Source: DATFEN01 sp035691285
GTDB lineage: Bacteria > Acidobacteriota > Vicinamibacteria > Fen-336
Direction of reading: 5' to 3'
Length of the DNA: 7,867 nt
Assembly: GCA_035691285.1 (NCBI GenBank)
Contig: DASSJI010000213.1
Location: forward strand, 1-7,867
The position numbers were made by a program, and so were the translations under genes. Below are positions 1-6,562 of this stretch, piece after piece. Under the pieces are notes generated by a model that had not been told where the DNA came from, did not search any database, and was given only the letters and a program-made list of their open reading frames with translations. Within the stretch, counting starts at the first letter, position 1; each line of letters starts with the position of its first letter.

Positions 1-2
1 CG

Positions 3-1718
3 GTTGTTGCGGCGTCGGGAGCCAGGCGTCGCCTCACGGCGATCGCGGGTGTTGTGACGGCAATCGCCATTGCGGCAGCAGCGGTCGCTTGGCTCCGGAG
101 CCGAAGCTCGACCGAACAGCGCGCAGTTTCGTCGCCGGCGCCCGTCACCCGGCCAACGCCCGTCCCGCTGTTGAAGCGCGTGGCCGTGGGCGCCTTCGAA
201 AACCGCACCGGTGACGGGTCCCTCGATTCGTTGGGTAAGCAGATCGAGGATCGGACGGCCGAGGTGCTGGCCCAAATCGGCCGCGTCGAGGTCGTGAGCG
301 GTCCGGAGTCAGCGGAGGCGGTCGTGCAGGGTGCGTACGCCAAGCAGGGCGGCACGATCGAGCTCCGCGCCGAGCTACGGAGCGTCGCCGGGAAGAAGCT
401 CATGGCCACCGCGGGGCCGGTCGAGCTGCCTACGGGCCGTGCGAGGGAAGTGATTGAACGACTGGCGCAGGATACCGCGGGTCGGGTCGCGAGCTACGCG
501 GACCCGTTCCTTGCACCGATAGGCCACGCAATCCACTTGCCCAACCTGGCGGCCTACCGCGAGTACGTCCAAGCGATAGAGCTGCGGCATCGCGGGGAAA
601 CCGCGCGCTCCCTCCAGCACTTCGAGAAGGGGGCGGAGCTCGATCCCGGATTCATTCTGGCACCGCTGCGGGTGAGCTATGACTACTTCAATCGCTCCCA
701 GTACGAAGAGGCCGCGTCGGTCTGCGAGAAGCTCATCAAGCTACAGTCGGGGTTCACACCCGTCGAGCGCGCGCTCACTGAAGAGATGGAAAGCCGGCTG
801 AGAGGCGACCGCCGGTCCGCTTACGAGGCCATCCGCCGGGCGGCGGAATTGGCTCCCGGCTTCAATCAACTTCCTTTGCGAGCAGGCATTCTTCAAGTCC
901 AGCGCAACCTTCCCCGGGAGGCGCTCACTTGGTTCGCCCAGACCGACCCGGAAGCGCCTGAAGTGCCTGCAATGTGGTGGGCCTACTGGGCGGGGCGTAC
1001 AGAGGCGCTTCACATGGTTGGCGAGCATGCCCGAGAGCTGGAGGAGGCCCAGCAAGGACGCCGGCAGTCGCCCGCGAGCCTCATTCTGCTGTCTTTCGAG
1101 GTCCGCGCGCTCGCGGCGCTCGGCCGAACCGGCGAGGTCGAGGCCGTGCTCCGCGAGGCGTCGTCTCTCACGAGTGATTGGGATGCGGGCTTAACCGCAG
1201 GCGACCGCAAGCGGCTAGCGGCGGACGAGCTGCTCGCCCACGGTCACATACAAGCCTCGGGCGCCGCCCTCGAGCAGGCCGAGGAGTGGTTCCGGAGCCG
1301 GCCGCCTCCGGAGGCAACACTGGAAATCGTACGCTCGGGTTTGTGGAACGTGCTCTACAGACGCGGCAAACTCAATGAGGCCCGCGCGCTCGGCGAAGCG
1401 CTGAGGAGGGAGTTTCCCAAGAGTGTCGAGTACCTAGGCCGATGCGGTGCATTGGCCGCGCGGCAGGCGCGTCCTGATGAAGCGCAGAAGATCTCCAACC
1501 AGCTTCGCGACCTGGACCGGAAGTACCTGTTTGGCGAGCACACCCTCTGGCGATCCCGCATCGCAGCGCTCCTCGGCGACCGCGAAATCGCGTTGAAGCT
1601 CCTGCGTGAGGCCTTCGCACAGGGCGCGGCGTTTGGCGTGTGGCTCCATCGGGACGTGGACTTCGAGTCGCTACAGGGCGACCCCGGCTTCCGCGAGCTG
1701 CTCCAACCGCGGGGATAG
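3..1718 (+). CDS. Membrane-anchored TPR protein with TolB/FlgO-like domain, C-terminal part (5' end outside window)
   Basis: The reading frame is open to the left edge, so this is the 3' part of a larger gene; the GTG at 54 lies inside the membrane segment and is unlikely to be the true start. Codons before 54 encode Ala-Arg-Arg-Arg followed by a hydrophobic stretch (about bases 33-92). That is a positive-inside transmembrane helix with the rest outside the cytoplasm. Numbering from GTG 54, residues 42-150 form a TolB/FlgO-like domain (VAVGAFENRTGDGSLDSLG, then a GAY and LRAELRS strand pattern). Residues 164-540 form TPR-like helical pairs such as the HFEKGAELDPGF repeat. Known proteins of this layout carry an N-terminal Ser/Thr kinase or winged-helix DNA-binding domain before the helix, so a signalling role is inferred. 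The missing N-terminus decides which. Codon use is less G/C-biased than in the genes downstream. Confidence 0.8.
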   Translation, partial: VVAASGARRRLTAIAGVVTAIAIAAAAVAWLRSRSSTEQRAVSSPAPVTRPTPVPLLKRVAVGAFENRTGDGSLDSLGKQIEDRTAEVLAQIGRVEVVSGPESAEAVVQGAYAKQGGTIELRAELRSVAGKKLMATAGPVELPTGRAREVIERLAQDTAGRVASYADPFLAPIGHAIHLPNLAAYREYVQAIELRHRGETARSLQHFEKGAELDPGFILAPLRVSYDYFNRSQYEEAASVCEKLIKLQSGFTPVERALTEEMESRLRGDRRSAYEAIRRAAELAPGFNQLPLRAGILQVQRNLPREALTWFAQTDPEAPEVPAMWWAYWAGRTEALHMVGEHARELEEAQQGRRQSPASLILLSFEVRALAALGRTGEVEAVLREASSLTSDWDAGLTAGDRKRLAADELLAHGHIQASGAALEQAEEWFRSRPPPEATLEIVRSGLWNVLYRRGKLNEARALGEALRREFPKSVEYLGRCGALAARQARPDEAQKISNQLRDLDRKYLFGEHTLWRSRIAALLGDREIALKLLREAFAQGAAFGVWLHRDVDFESLQGDPGFRELLQPRG

Positions 1719-1797
1719 ACTGCCCGTCTCTACTTCGAGATCGGCGTCGCGTGCCAATCTCCGGCCCCTCGCTCAAGCCCGATGGATCGGAGGAGGC

Positions 1798-2031
1798 ATG
1801 ATGCGCGCAGGGATGCGTGTGTTGAGTCTCACCGTCGGCGTGGCGCTGCTGCTGATGGGCGCGGCGGCAGCCTCGGCCCAGTCGTGGTCGGTCGAGCAGC
1901 AAGAGATCTGGAACTTCGAGATCTCCCAGGCGACCGAAGCCCTCGAGAAGGAGCGAAAGACGGGGCACCGGCCGGCTCGATGCTACCCTCCGCCGGAAAG
2001 GAGCCGCCCGTGTCCAAGCCGCGCATCCTGA
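1798..2031 (+). pseudogene. Short secreted-protein ORF, probably a truncated remnant
   Basis: The frame starts at tandem ATGs (1798 and 1801) directly after GGAGGAGG (1789-1796) and gives 77 codons. Residues 1-28 are a textbook Sec signal peptide: an Arg-containing N-region, a Leu/Val/Ala core, and Ala-Ser-Ala before the predicted cut ahead of Gln-Ser-Trp. The mature start, WSVEQQEIWNFE, resembles the opening of small secreted NTF2/SnoaL-like proteins, but that match is from memory and weak. Coding character persists to about base 1970, then turns into Pro/Arg/Cys-rich sequence that simply reads across the start of the next gene, overlapping it by 22 bases. The likeliest reading is a secreted protein whose 3' part was deleted when it was joined to the response-regulator gene. 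A genuine 77-residue peptide or translation-coupling leader is the alternative. Confidence 0.5.
1998..2003 (+). promoter_or_regulatory. Shine-Dalgarno that fixes the response-regulator start
   Basis: AAGGAG lies 6 bases before GTG 2010. It supports 2010 over the upstream in-frame ATG at 1782, whose extra 76 residues are Arg/Gly-rich out-of-frame reading of the small secreted ORF. Confidence 0.75.
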
Positions 2032-3371
2032 TCGTCGACGACGACCCCGGAACCCTCGAGTCGCTCTCCCGCGCCTTCGCCCTCGAGGGCCTCACGACCC
2101 TCGCCGCCTCCTCGGCGGCGCGCGCCCTCGAGCTGCTCGCCGCGCAGCGGGTCGACGCCGTCCTCACCGACGTGGTGATGCCCGAGATGGACGGGCTCTC
2201 GTTCCTCGAGCGGCTGCGCGAGAAGGACGCGGACGTCCCGGTCGTGGTGATGAGCGGCCAGGCCACCCTCGACATGGCGATCAAGGCCACGCGCCTCGGG
2301 GCCCTCGACTTCGTCGAGAAGCCGGTGGGGCTCGAGCGCCTCCTCGTCACCTTGCGGAACGCCCTGCGCCTCGACCGGCTCGAGCGCGAGAACCGCGACC
2401 TCCGCGGCGGAGAGGCGGGCGCCCTGCTCGGCACGAGCGCGGCCATGGAGAAGCTCCGCGCGCTCGTGGAGCGCGCCGCGCCCACGGACGCCGCGATCCT
2501 CGTGCTCGGCGAGAACGGCAGCGGCAAGGAGCTCGTGGCCCGCGCCATCCACGCGGGCTCCCCGCGCCGCGACGGACCCTTCGTGCCGATGAACTGCGCG
2601 GCGGTCCCGGCCGAGCTCGTCGAGAGCGAGCTGTTCGGCCACGAGAAGGGGTCGTTCACGGGCGCATCGGCCCAGCGCCGCGGCCTCTTCGAACAGGCGG
2701 ACGGAGGAACGCTGTTCCTGGACGAGATCGCCGACATGCCGGCCTCGATGCAGGCGAAGCTGCTGCGCGTGCTCCAGGACGGCAACTTCACCCGCGTGGG
2801 CGGGCACGCCACCCTCCACGCCGACGTCAGGCTGATCTCCGCCACCAACCGCGACGTCGACGCCCTGGTCGCCGACGGCCGCTTCCGCGAGGACCTGCTG
2901 TACCGGATCAACACGCTGACCATCCGGACGCCCCCGCTGCGCGAGCACCGCGAGGACGTGCCGGCGCTGGTCGCCCACCTCGCGGAGGCCGCGGCCCGGC
3001 GCAACCGGTGGCGGCCCCGCCGCTTCTCCGACGACGCGCTGGCTCTGCTCCGGCAGCAGCCCTGGCGGGGCAACGTCCGCGAGCTGCGCAACGTCGTCGA
3101 GCGCGTCCTGATCCTCTCTGAAGGCGACGAGATCGGCGCCGAAGACGTGAGGGCGGCGCTCCCCGCTCCGGCCCGCTCCTCCGCCGGCGCCATCCCCGCG
3201 GAGGGCGCGCTCCGCGACGTCGTCGATGCCTTCGAGCGCGAGGTGATCCGCGAGCGGCTGAAGCTCCACGGCGGCCACGTCACGAACGCCGCGAAGAGCC
3301 TCGATCTCGAGCGCAGCCACCTCTACAAGAAATGCCGGCAGCTCGGCATCGACATTCGCGAAGAAAGCTGA
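2010..3371 (+). CDS. NtrC/NtrX-type sigma-54-dependent response regulator
   Basis: This 453-residue cytoplasmic activator is the usual length for the NtrC family. It should be phosphorylated by a sensor kinase and then use ATP to open sigma-54 promoters. The receiver domain (1-120) has the acidic pocket D10-D12, phosphoacceptor D54 in LTDVVMPEMDG, switch S82 and K104. The AAA+ domain (about 139-370) has Walker A GENGSGKE (167-174), the sigma-54-contacting loop GSFTGA (214-219; the common form is GAFTGA), Walker B TLFLDEIAD (234-242) and the REDLLYRIN arginine-finger region (293-301). The C-terminus is a Fis-type helix-turn-helix with LERSHLYKK, the pattern seen in NtrX-like regulators. All catalytic motifs look intact. 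No kinase gene is visible, so partner and targets are unknown. It overlaps the preceding short ORF by 22 bases and may be co-transcribed with it. Confidence 0.95.
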   Translation: MSKPRILIVDDDPGTLESLSRAFALEGLTTLAASSAARALELLAAQRVDAVLTDVVMPEMDGLSFLERLREKDADVPVVVMSGQATLDMAIKATRLGALDFVEKPVGLERLLVTLRNALRLDRLERENRDLRGGEAGALLGTSAAMEKLRALVERAAPTDAAILVLGENGSGKELVARAIHAGSPRRDGPFVPMNCAAVPAELVESELFGHEKGSFTGASAQRRGLFEQADGGTLFLDEIADMPASMQAKLLRVLQDGNFTRVGGHATLHADVRLISATNRDVDALVADGRFREDLLYRINTLTIRTPPLREHREDVPALVAHLAEAAARRNRWRPRRFSDDALALLRQQPWRGNVRELRNVVERVLILSEGDEIGAEDVRAALPAPARSSAGAIPAEGALRDVVDAFEREVIRERLKLHGGHVTNAAKSLDLERSHLYKKCRQLGIDIREES

Positions 3372-3388
3372 GCCGCATCCGACCCCGC

Positions 3389-3495
3389 GTGCTTCGACTC
3401 CCCCTCGAGGGGAGGCGAAGCACACAGCTTGTGCAGAGCCACTCCCCCGCCCCCTCTGGGGGCGGGGATAGGGGGGGCTTGATGAAAGCAAGCCC
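3389..3495. repeat. Cluster of three strong stem-loops in a convergent spacer; REP/BIME-like element
   Basis: The 138 bases between two converging stop codons are packed with inverted repeats. GTGCTTCG (3389-3396) pairs with CGAAGCAC (3416-3423). CTCCCC and GGGGAG continue the stem inside it (3398-3403 and 3409-3414) after one A/G mismatch, with a 5-base loop. CCCCGCCCCC (3445-3454) pairs with GGGGGCGGGG (3458-3467). GGGCTTG (3475-3481) pairs with CAAGCCC (3489-3495). The first two units both begin ACTCCCCC. Such dense G/C palindromes between converging genes are typical of interspersed intergenic repeats; whether this one is repeated elsewhere cannot be seen here. Confidence 0.6.
3445..3467. 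terminator. Perfect 10-bp G/C hairpin, possible bidirectional terminator
   Basis: A 10-base stem of only G-C pairs closes a TCT loop between the converging response-regulator and P-loop kinase genes. Position and strength suit termination or 3'-end protection for both transcripts. There is no T-run on either side, so it is not a classical intrinsic terminator. Confidence 0.45.
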
Positions 3496-3509
3496 GATGG
3501 TCGCCTGAT

Positions 3510-4058
3510 TCAGAACAGCTTCGCCATCTTCGGATGCGCCAGCACCCGCTCCTTCACGATCTCGATCCAGCGCTCGCGCTCGCGGGGCGGGAGCGCCTCG
3601 TGGCTCATCTCCTTCTCGGCCAGGAGCGTGTCGACGAGCTGGTCGATGGCGCGGATGAAGAACTGATCGGTGTCCCGGAAGCCGTCGGCCTGCGCCTCGC
3701 CGTCGTCCACGGGCACCTTGAAGAGCAGGTCGTAGCTGCGCATCCACCAGTCCACCAGCCGCTCGACGGGTCGCTGCCGGCCACAGGCGAGCACCATGTA
3801 GGCATAGTTGTCCAGCACGCTCCGGTCGCACACGACGACCGCATGGGAGCTCGCGGAGCGGATCTCTTCGGCGACCTGGGTCATGAGGATCCAGGTCTGG
3901 GCCTCGAGGGAGGTCTTCCGGTTCACGGGCAAGGGCGACAGGCGGGCGACCTCCTTCACCATGTCGACGTTCGCCCCGCGGCGTTTCAAGAGCGACGCGA
4001 GGTCGAAGCACAGGGTGGTCTTCCCCACCCCGTGGGAGCCGATGAAGGCGACCTTCAC
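3510..4058 (-). CDS. P-loop NTPase of AAA_28 / nucleoside-kinase-like type
   Basis: The 182-residue protein starts at GTG 4058, whose GTGA overlaps the stop of the OPT gene. It opens MKVAFIGSHGVGKTT: a first beta strand running straight into a Walker A motif (G7-T15). A second strand, AVVVCDRS (73-80), ends in the Asp-Arg pair seen in deoxynucleoside and thymidylate-type kinases and in the AAA_28 (NadR kinase/TTD14-like) group. The C-terminal half is helical with a possible LID-like segment around D125-F134. There is no signal peptide or membrane segment, so it is cytoplasmic. The fold suggests transfer of a phosphate from ATP to a small molecule, but the substrate cannot be read from the sequence. 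Coupling to a transporter suggests it may act on the imported compound or regulate uptake; that is inference. Confidence 0.85.
   Translation of the reverse strand: MKVAFIGSHGVGKTTLCFDLASLLKRRGANVDMVKEVARLSPLPVNRKTSLEAQTWILMTQVAEEIRSASSHAVVVCDRSVLDNYAYMVLACGRQRPVERLVDWWMRSYDLLFKVPVDDGEAQADGFRDTDQFFIRAIDQLVDTLLAEKEMSHEALPPRERERWIEIVKERVLAHPKMAKLF
4055..4058 (-). other. GTGA stop/start overlap joining the OPT and P-loop genes
   Basis: On the minus strand the four bases GTGA hold the start codon of the P-loop protein (4058-4056) and the TGA stop of the transporter (4057-4055). This arrangement is typical of translational coupling and supports one transcript and balanced synthesis. Confidence 0.85.
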
Positions 4059-6163
4059 TTCGCCGGTTCGGCCTTGAGCGCCGTCCGGTAGATCAGGTAG
4101 GCGACCCCCGCGAAGGCTGCGAAGGCGACCACGGCCGGCAGCGCCTCGCGGCCGAAAGCCAGGGTTCCGGCGAGCCGCTCGACCCAGGGCTCGGGGAAGT
4201 TCAGGAATGAGGCCGCGAGCCCCACGAGAGAGCCGCCAGCCACGAGCCCCGAGCTGTAGAGCACGCCCGGGCCCGCGTCGGACTCGACGTCGCTGCCGCG
4301 CTTCCACTCGACCGCGCGCCGCGCGAGCCCCCCGAGGAAGACCGGCGTCGTGCTCTCGAGGGGCAGGTACATGCCTACCGCGAAGGCGAGGGCGGGCACG
4401 CCGATGATCTCCATGAAGATCGAAGTGAACACGCCGAGCAGCACGAGGCCCCAGGGAAGCTGCTGGGTCAGGATGCCCTTGATCACGAGGCTCATCAAGG
4501 TCGCCTGCGGGGCCGGCGCCTTGTCGGAACCGATGCCCTCCTGCATCCGGTAGCGGACGCGCCCCGTTTCCTCGACGAGGTAGCTGCCGTCGGGGATGTC
4601 GTCGCGCCCGCCCGCGCGCGCCACCTTGTAGAGGCGTCCGTCCAACCCCTTCTCCTCCGGCGCGTCGGGAAGGGCGGCGAGCACGACCTCGTACCCCGCC
4701 TCCTGGACCTTGCGGTTGTTGCGGTTCAGCGCCTGCAGCGTCAGGCCGATGAAGATCACGCTGGTCAGGACGCCGACGATGATCGCGGTCTGCTGACGCC
4801 AGGGCGTCCCGCCGACCAGGAAGCTCGTCTTCAGGTCCTGGCTCGTGGTGCCGGCGTTCGACGACGCGATGCAGACGACGGCGCCGATCGAGAGCGCCGC
4901 GGCCGTGTAGGCGTGCCCCGTCCACCCGAGCAGGATGAACACGAGACAGGTGCCCATCAGCGTCGCGATGGCCATGCCGCTGACCGGGTTCGACGAGGAG
5001 CCCAGCTCGCCGGTGATGCGCGACGAGACGACCGAGAAGAAGAAGCCGAACAGGATGATCGTGACCGCCGAGACCAGGCTGACACCGAGCCCGGGCACCG
5101 CCTTGAGCTGCGGCAGGAACGTCATGAAGAGGGCGAGCGCGAGAGAGCCGCCGAGCACGATCGACAGGGGGATGTCGCGCTCGGTGCGAGGCCGCGAGTC
5201 GCCTCCGCCCTCCGAGGTCAGGCGCAGGTCCCGGATCGAGGCGCGGAAGGAGTCGAGGATGGTGGGGAGCGCCTTGAGCAGGTTGATGATCCCGCCCGCG
5301 GCCACGGCCCCGGCGCCGATGTAGCGGATGTACCGGCTCCAGAGGTCGTCGGGCGACATGTCCGAGATCAGGGCCGTCGACGGGTAGAGCGGCGCCGCCC
5401 GGCCCTCCCCGAAGAGGGCGATGGCCGGGATGAGCACGAGCCACGACAGCAGGCCGCCTCCCACCATGACGGCCGACGAGCGGTAGCCGATGATGTAGCC
5501 GACACCCATCAGCTCGGGCGAGATGTCGCAGGCGACCTTCGAGGCCTTGAGGCCCGGGATGTGGAACTCGGGGATCCCCGGCCAGATCTTGTGGACGGCC
5601 GTCACCAGCTTGAACGCCGCGCCGGCGAAGAGGCCCTTGAACACGTAGCCGGCCTGGGTGCCCCGCGCCTCGCCGGCGACGAGCACCTCGGCGCAAGCCG
5701 TCCCCTCGGGATAGGTGAGGACGCCGTGCTCCTTGACGATCAGGTACCGGCGCAGGGGGATCATCATGAGGACGCCCAGGACGCCGCCGCACAGCGAGAG
5801 CAGCAGGGTCCGCGTCCAATCCAGGGGGAAGCCGAGCAGGACGAGCGCCGGCAGGGTGAAGGCGACCCCGGCGGCGATCGACTCGCCCGCCGAGCCCGTC
5901 GTCTGCACCACGGTGTTCTCGAGGATCGACGCCCGGCCGCCCAGAGCGCGAGAGAAGGCTCTGAACAGCGTGATGGAGATGACGGCGATGGGGACCGACG
6001 CCGACACCGTGAGGCCCACGCGAAGAGCGAGGTAGACGCTCGAAGCGCCGAAGACCAGGCCGAGGACGGATCCGACGACGAGGGCGCGGACCGTCAGCTC
6101 CGGCAGCGTCTCCTCGGCGGCGACGTACGGCTTGAATCCGGGCGGTGCGAGGGGTTGCGACAC
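4055..6163 (-). CDS. OPT-family transporter (bacterial oligopeptide/metal-chelate type)
   Basis: This 702-residue polytopic inner-membrane protein belongs to the OPT superfamily, proton-coupled importers of oligopeptides or metal chelates. The characteristic N-terminal signature NTVVQTTGSAGESIAAG lies at residues 83-99, SQDLKTSFLVGGTP at about 437-450, and the family's TQQLPWGLVLLG and GMYLPLESTTPVFLGG segments follow in the C-terminal third. Many hydrophobic helices run from residue 23 to near the end. A hydrophilic stretch of about 70 residues (roughly 477-550) interrupts them, as in bacterial members. The GTG at 6163 has GGAGG (6172-6168) four bases upstream. The length is normal and no break is seen. 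Its stop overlaps the start of the P-loop protein, so the two should be made together. The exact substrate is not determinable. Confidence 0.94.
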   Translation of the reverse strand: MSQPLAPPGFKPYVAAEETLPELTVRALVVGSVLGLVFGASSVYLALRVGLTVSASVPIAVISITLFRAFSRALGGRASILENTVVQTTGSAGESIAAGVAFTLPALVLLGFPLDWTRTLLLSLCGGVLGVLMMIPLRRYLIVKEHGVLTYPEGTACAEVLVAGEARGTQAGYVFKGLFAGAAFKLVTAVHKIWPGIPEFHIPGLKASKVACDISPELMGVGYIIGYRSSAVMVGGGLLSWLVLIPAIALFGEGRAAPLYPSTALISDMSPDDLWSRYIRYIGAGAVAAGGIINLLKALPTILDSFRASIRDLRLTSEGGGDSRPRTERDIPLSIVLGGSLALALFMTFLPQLKAVPGLGVSLVSAVTIILFGFFFSVVSSRITGELGSSSNPVSGMAIATLMGTCLVFILLGWTGHAYTAAALSIGAVVCIASSNAGTTSQDLKTSFLVGGTPWRQQTAIIVGVLTSVIFIGLTLQALNRNNRKVQEAGYEVVLAALPDAPEEKGLDGRLYKVARAGGRDDIPDGSYLVEETGRVRYRMQEGIGSDKAPAPQATLMSLVIKGILTQQLPWGLVLLGVFTSIFMEIIGVPALAFAVGMYLPLESTTPVFLGGLARRAVEWKRGSDVESDAGPGVLYSSGLVAGGSLVGLAASFLNFPEPWVERLAGTLAFGREALPAVVAFAAFAGVAYLIYRTALKAEPAK

Positions 6164-6167
6164 GGGG

Positions 6168-6172
6168 CCTCC
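6168..6172 (-). promoter_or_regulatory. Shine-Dalgarno for the OPT transporter
   Basis: GGAGG on the minus strand stands four bases before GTG 6163 and supports that start. Confidence 0.65.
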
Positions 6173-6181
6173 GCTCAGGTG

Positions 6182-6201
6182 CGCGCTCTGTTTCGAGCGC
6201 G
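6182..6201. promoter_or_regulatory. 7-bp inverted repeat in the OPT/ferredoxin divergent spacer
   Basis: CGCGCTC (6182-6188) and GAGCGCG (6195-6201) flank a 6-base loop in the 69-base spacer between divergent starts 6163 and 6233. A TAGAAT hexamer on the minus strand (6208-6203) lies just beside it and could be a -10 for the transporter, and TGTAAT (6212-6217) could serve the ferredoxin gene; neither has a good -35. The palindrome could be an operator shared by both genes or a 5'-leader stem-loop of the transporter mRNA. Confidence 0.35.
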
Positions 6202-6232
6202 GATTCTATGCTGTAATCGCGGGCCTCGCGAG

Positions 6233-6553
6233 ATGTCGGACTTCTACCATCCCTTCGAGAAGCTGATCCCGATCGTCGTGATGGGCAAGCGCCTCGAGGT
6301 GCCCGAGAACAACCTGCTGCTGCGCCAGCTCCAGTACGTGTGCCCTGAGATCGGCATGGGCAAGTACTGCTGGAACGGCGAGTGCCGCTATTGCGAGATC
6401 AGCTACCAGCTCGAGCCCGGCGGCCCGGTGATGACCGGTGGCCTCGCCTGCCTGATCAAGGCGAAGGCCGGCCTGCGCATCACCAAGCTGGCGTTCGAGC
6501 TCAGGTACAACCTCGGCGAGGCCCTGGCCGCGGCGCCCCGGGCCGAGGAGTGA
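6233..6553 (+). CDS. Small [2Fe-2S] ferredoxin-like protein
   Basis: The 106-residue cytoplasmic protein shows the Fer2-type pattern C46-X4-C51-X2-C54-X18-C73, with an additional C37. The N-terminal part (KRLEVPENNLLLRQLQ) matches the beta-grasp strand and helix that precede the cluster loop in this fold. The gap to the fourth Cys is shorter than in plant-type ferredoxins and nearer that of NuoG/hydrogenase-type N-terminal domains. It should carry electrons to an oxidoreductase, but no such partner is in the window. ATG 6233 was chosen because the family-like sequence begins there; the long frame upstream is antisense to the OPT gene. No good Shine-Dalgarno precedes it, so a very short leader is possible. 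Its stop lies 9 bases from the stop of the converging gene. Confidence 0.85.
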   Translation: MSDFYHPFEKLIPIVVMGKRLEVPENNLLLRQLQYVCPEIGMGKYCWNGECRYCEISYQLEPGGPVMTGGLACLIKAKAGLRITKLAFELRYNLGEALAAAPRAEE

Positions 6554-6562
6554 GGGCGGACC

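Noticed and set aside
1782..2009. 76-codon N-terminal extension of the response regulator from ATG 1782
   Set aside because: It reads the signal-peptide ORF out of frame and yields Arg/Gly-rich nonsense; the REC domain begins exactly at GTG 2010 with AAGGAG at proper spacing.
1829..3491. Long minus-strand frames of about 480-500 codons opposite the response regulator
   Set aside because: They are antisense open frames created by G/C-rich codons; compositions are Arg/Ser/Ala- or Gly/Val/Glu-biased with no domain, while the + strand has every NtrC motif.
3389..3495. CRISPR or tRNA-like structure in the hairpin-rich spacer
   Set aside because: There are no equal-length repeats separated by unique spacers and no cloverleaf; the stems are independent palindromes of different sequence.
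4059..5819. Long minus-strand frame upstream of and continuous with the P-loop protein
   Set aside because: It lies in a different frame of the OPT coding region and is Arg/Pro/Gly-rich; the real protein starts at GTG 4058. It is not a fusion protein.
4913..6232. Long + strand frame leading into the ferredoxin-like gene
   Set aside because: It is antisense to the OPT gene and encodes low-complexity Arg/Asp/Glu/His sequence; only the part from ATG 6233 looks like a protein.
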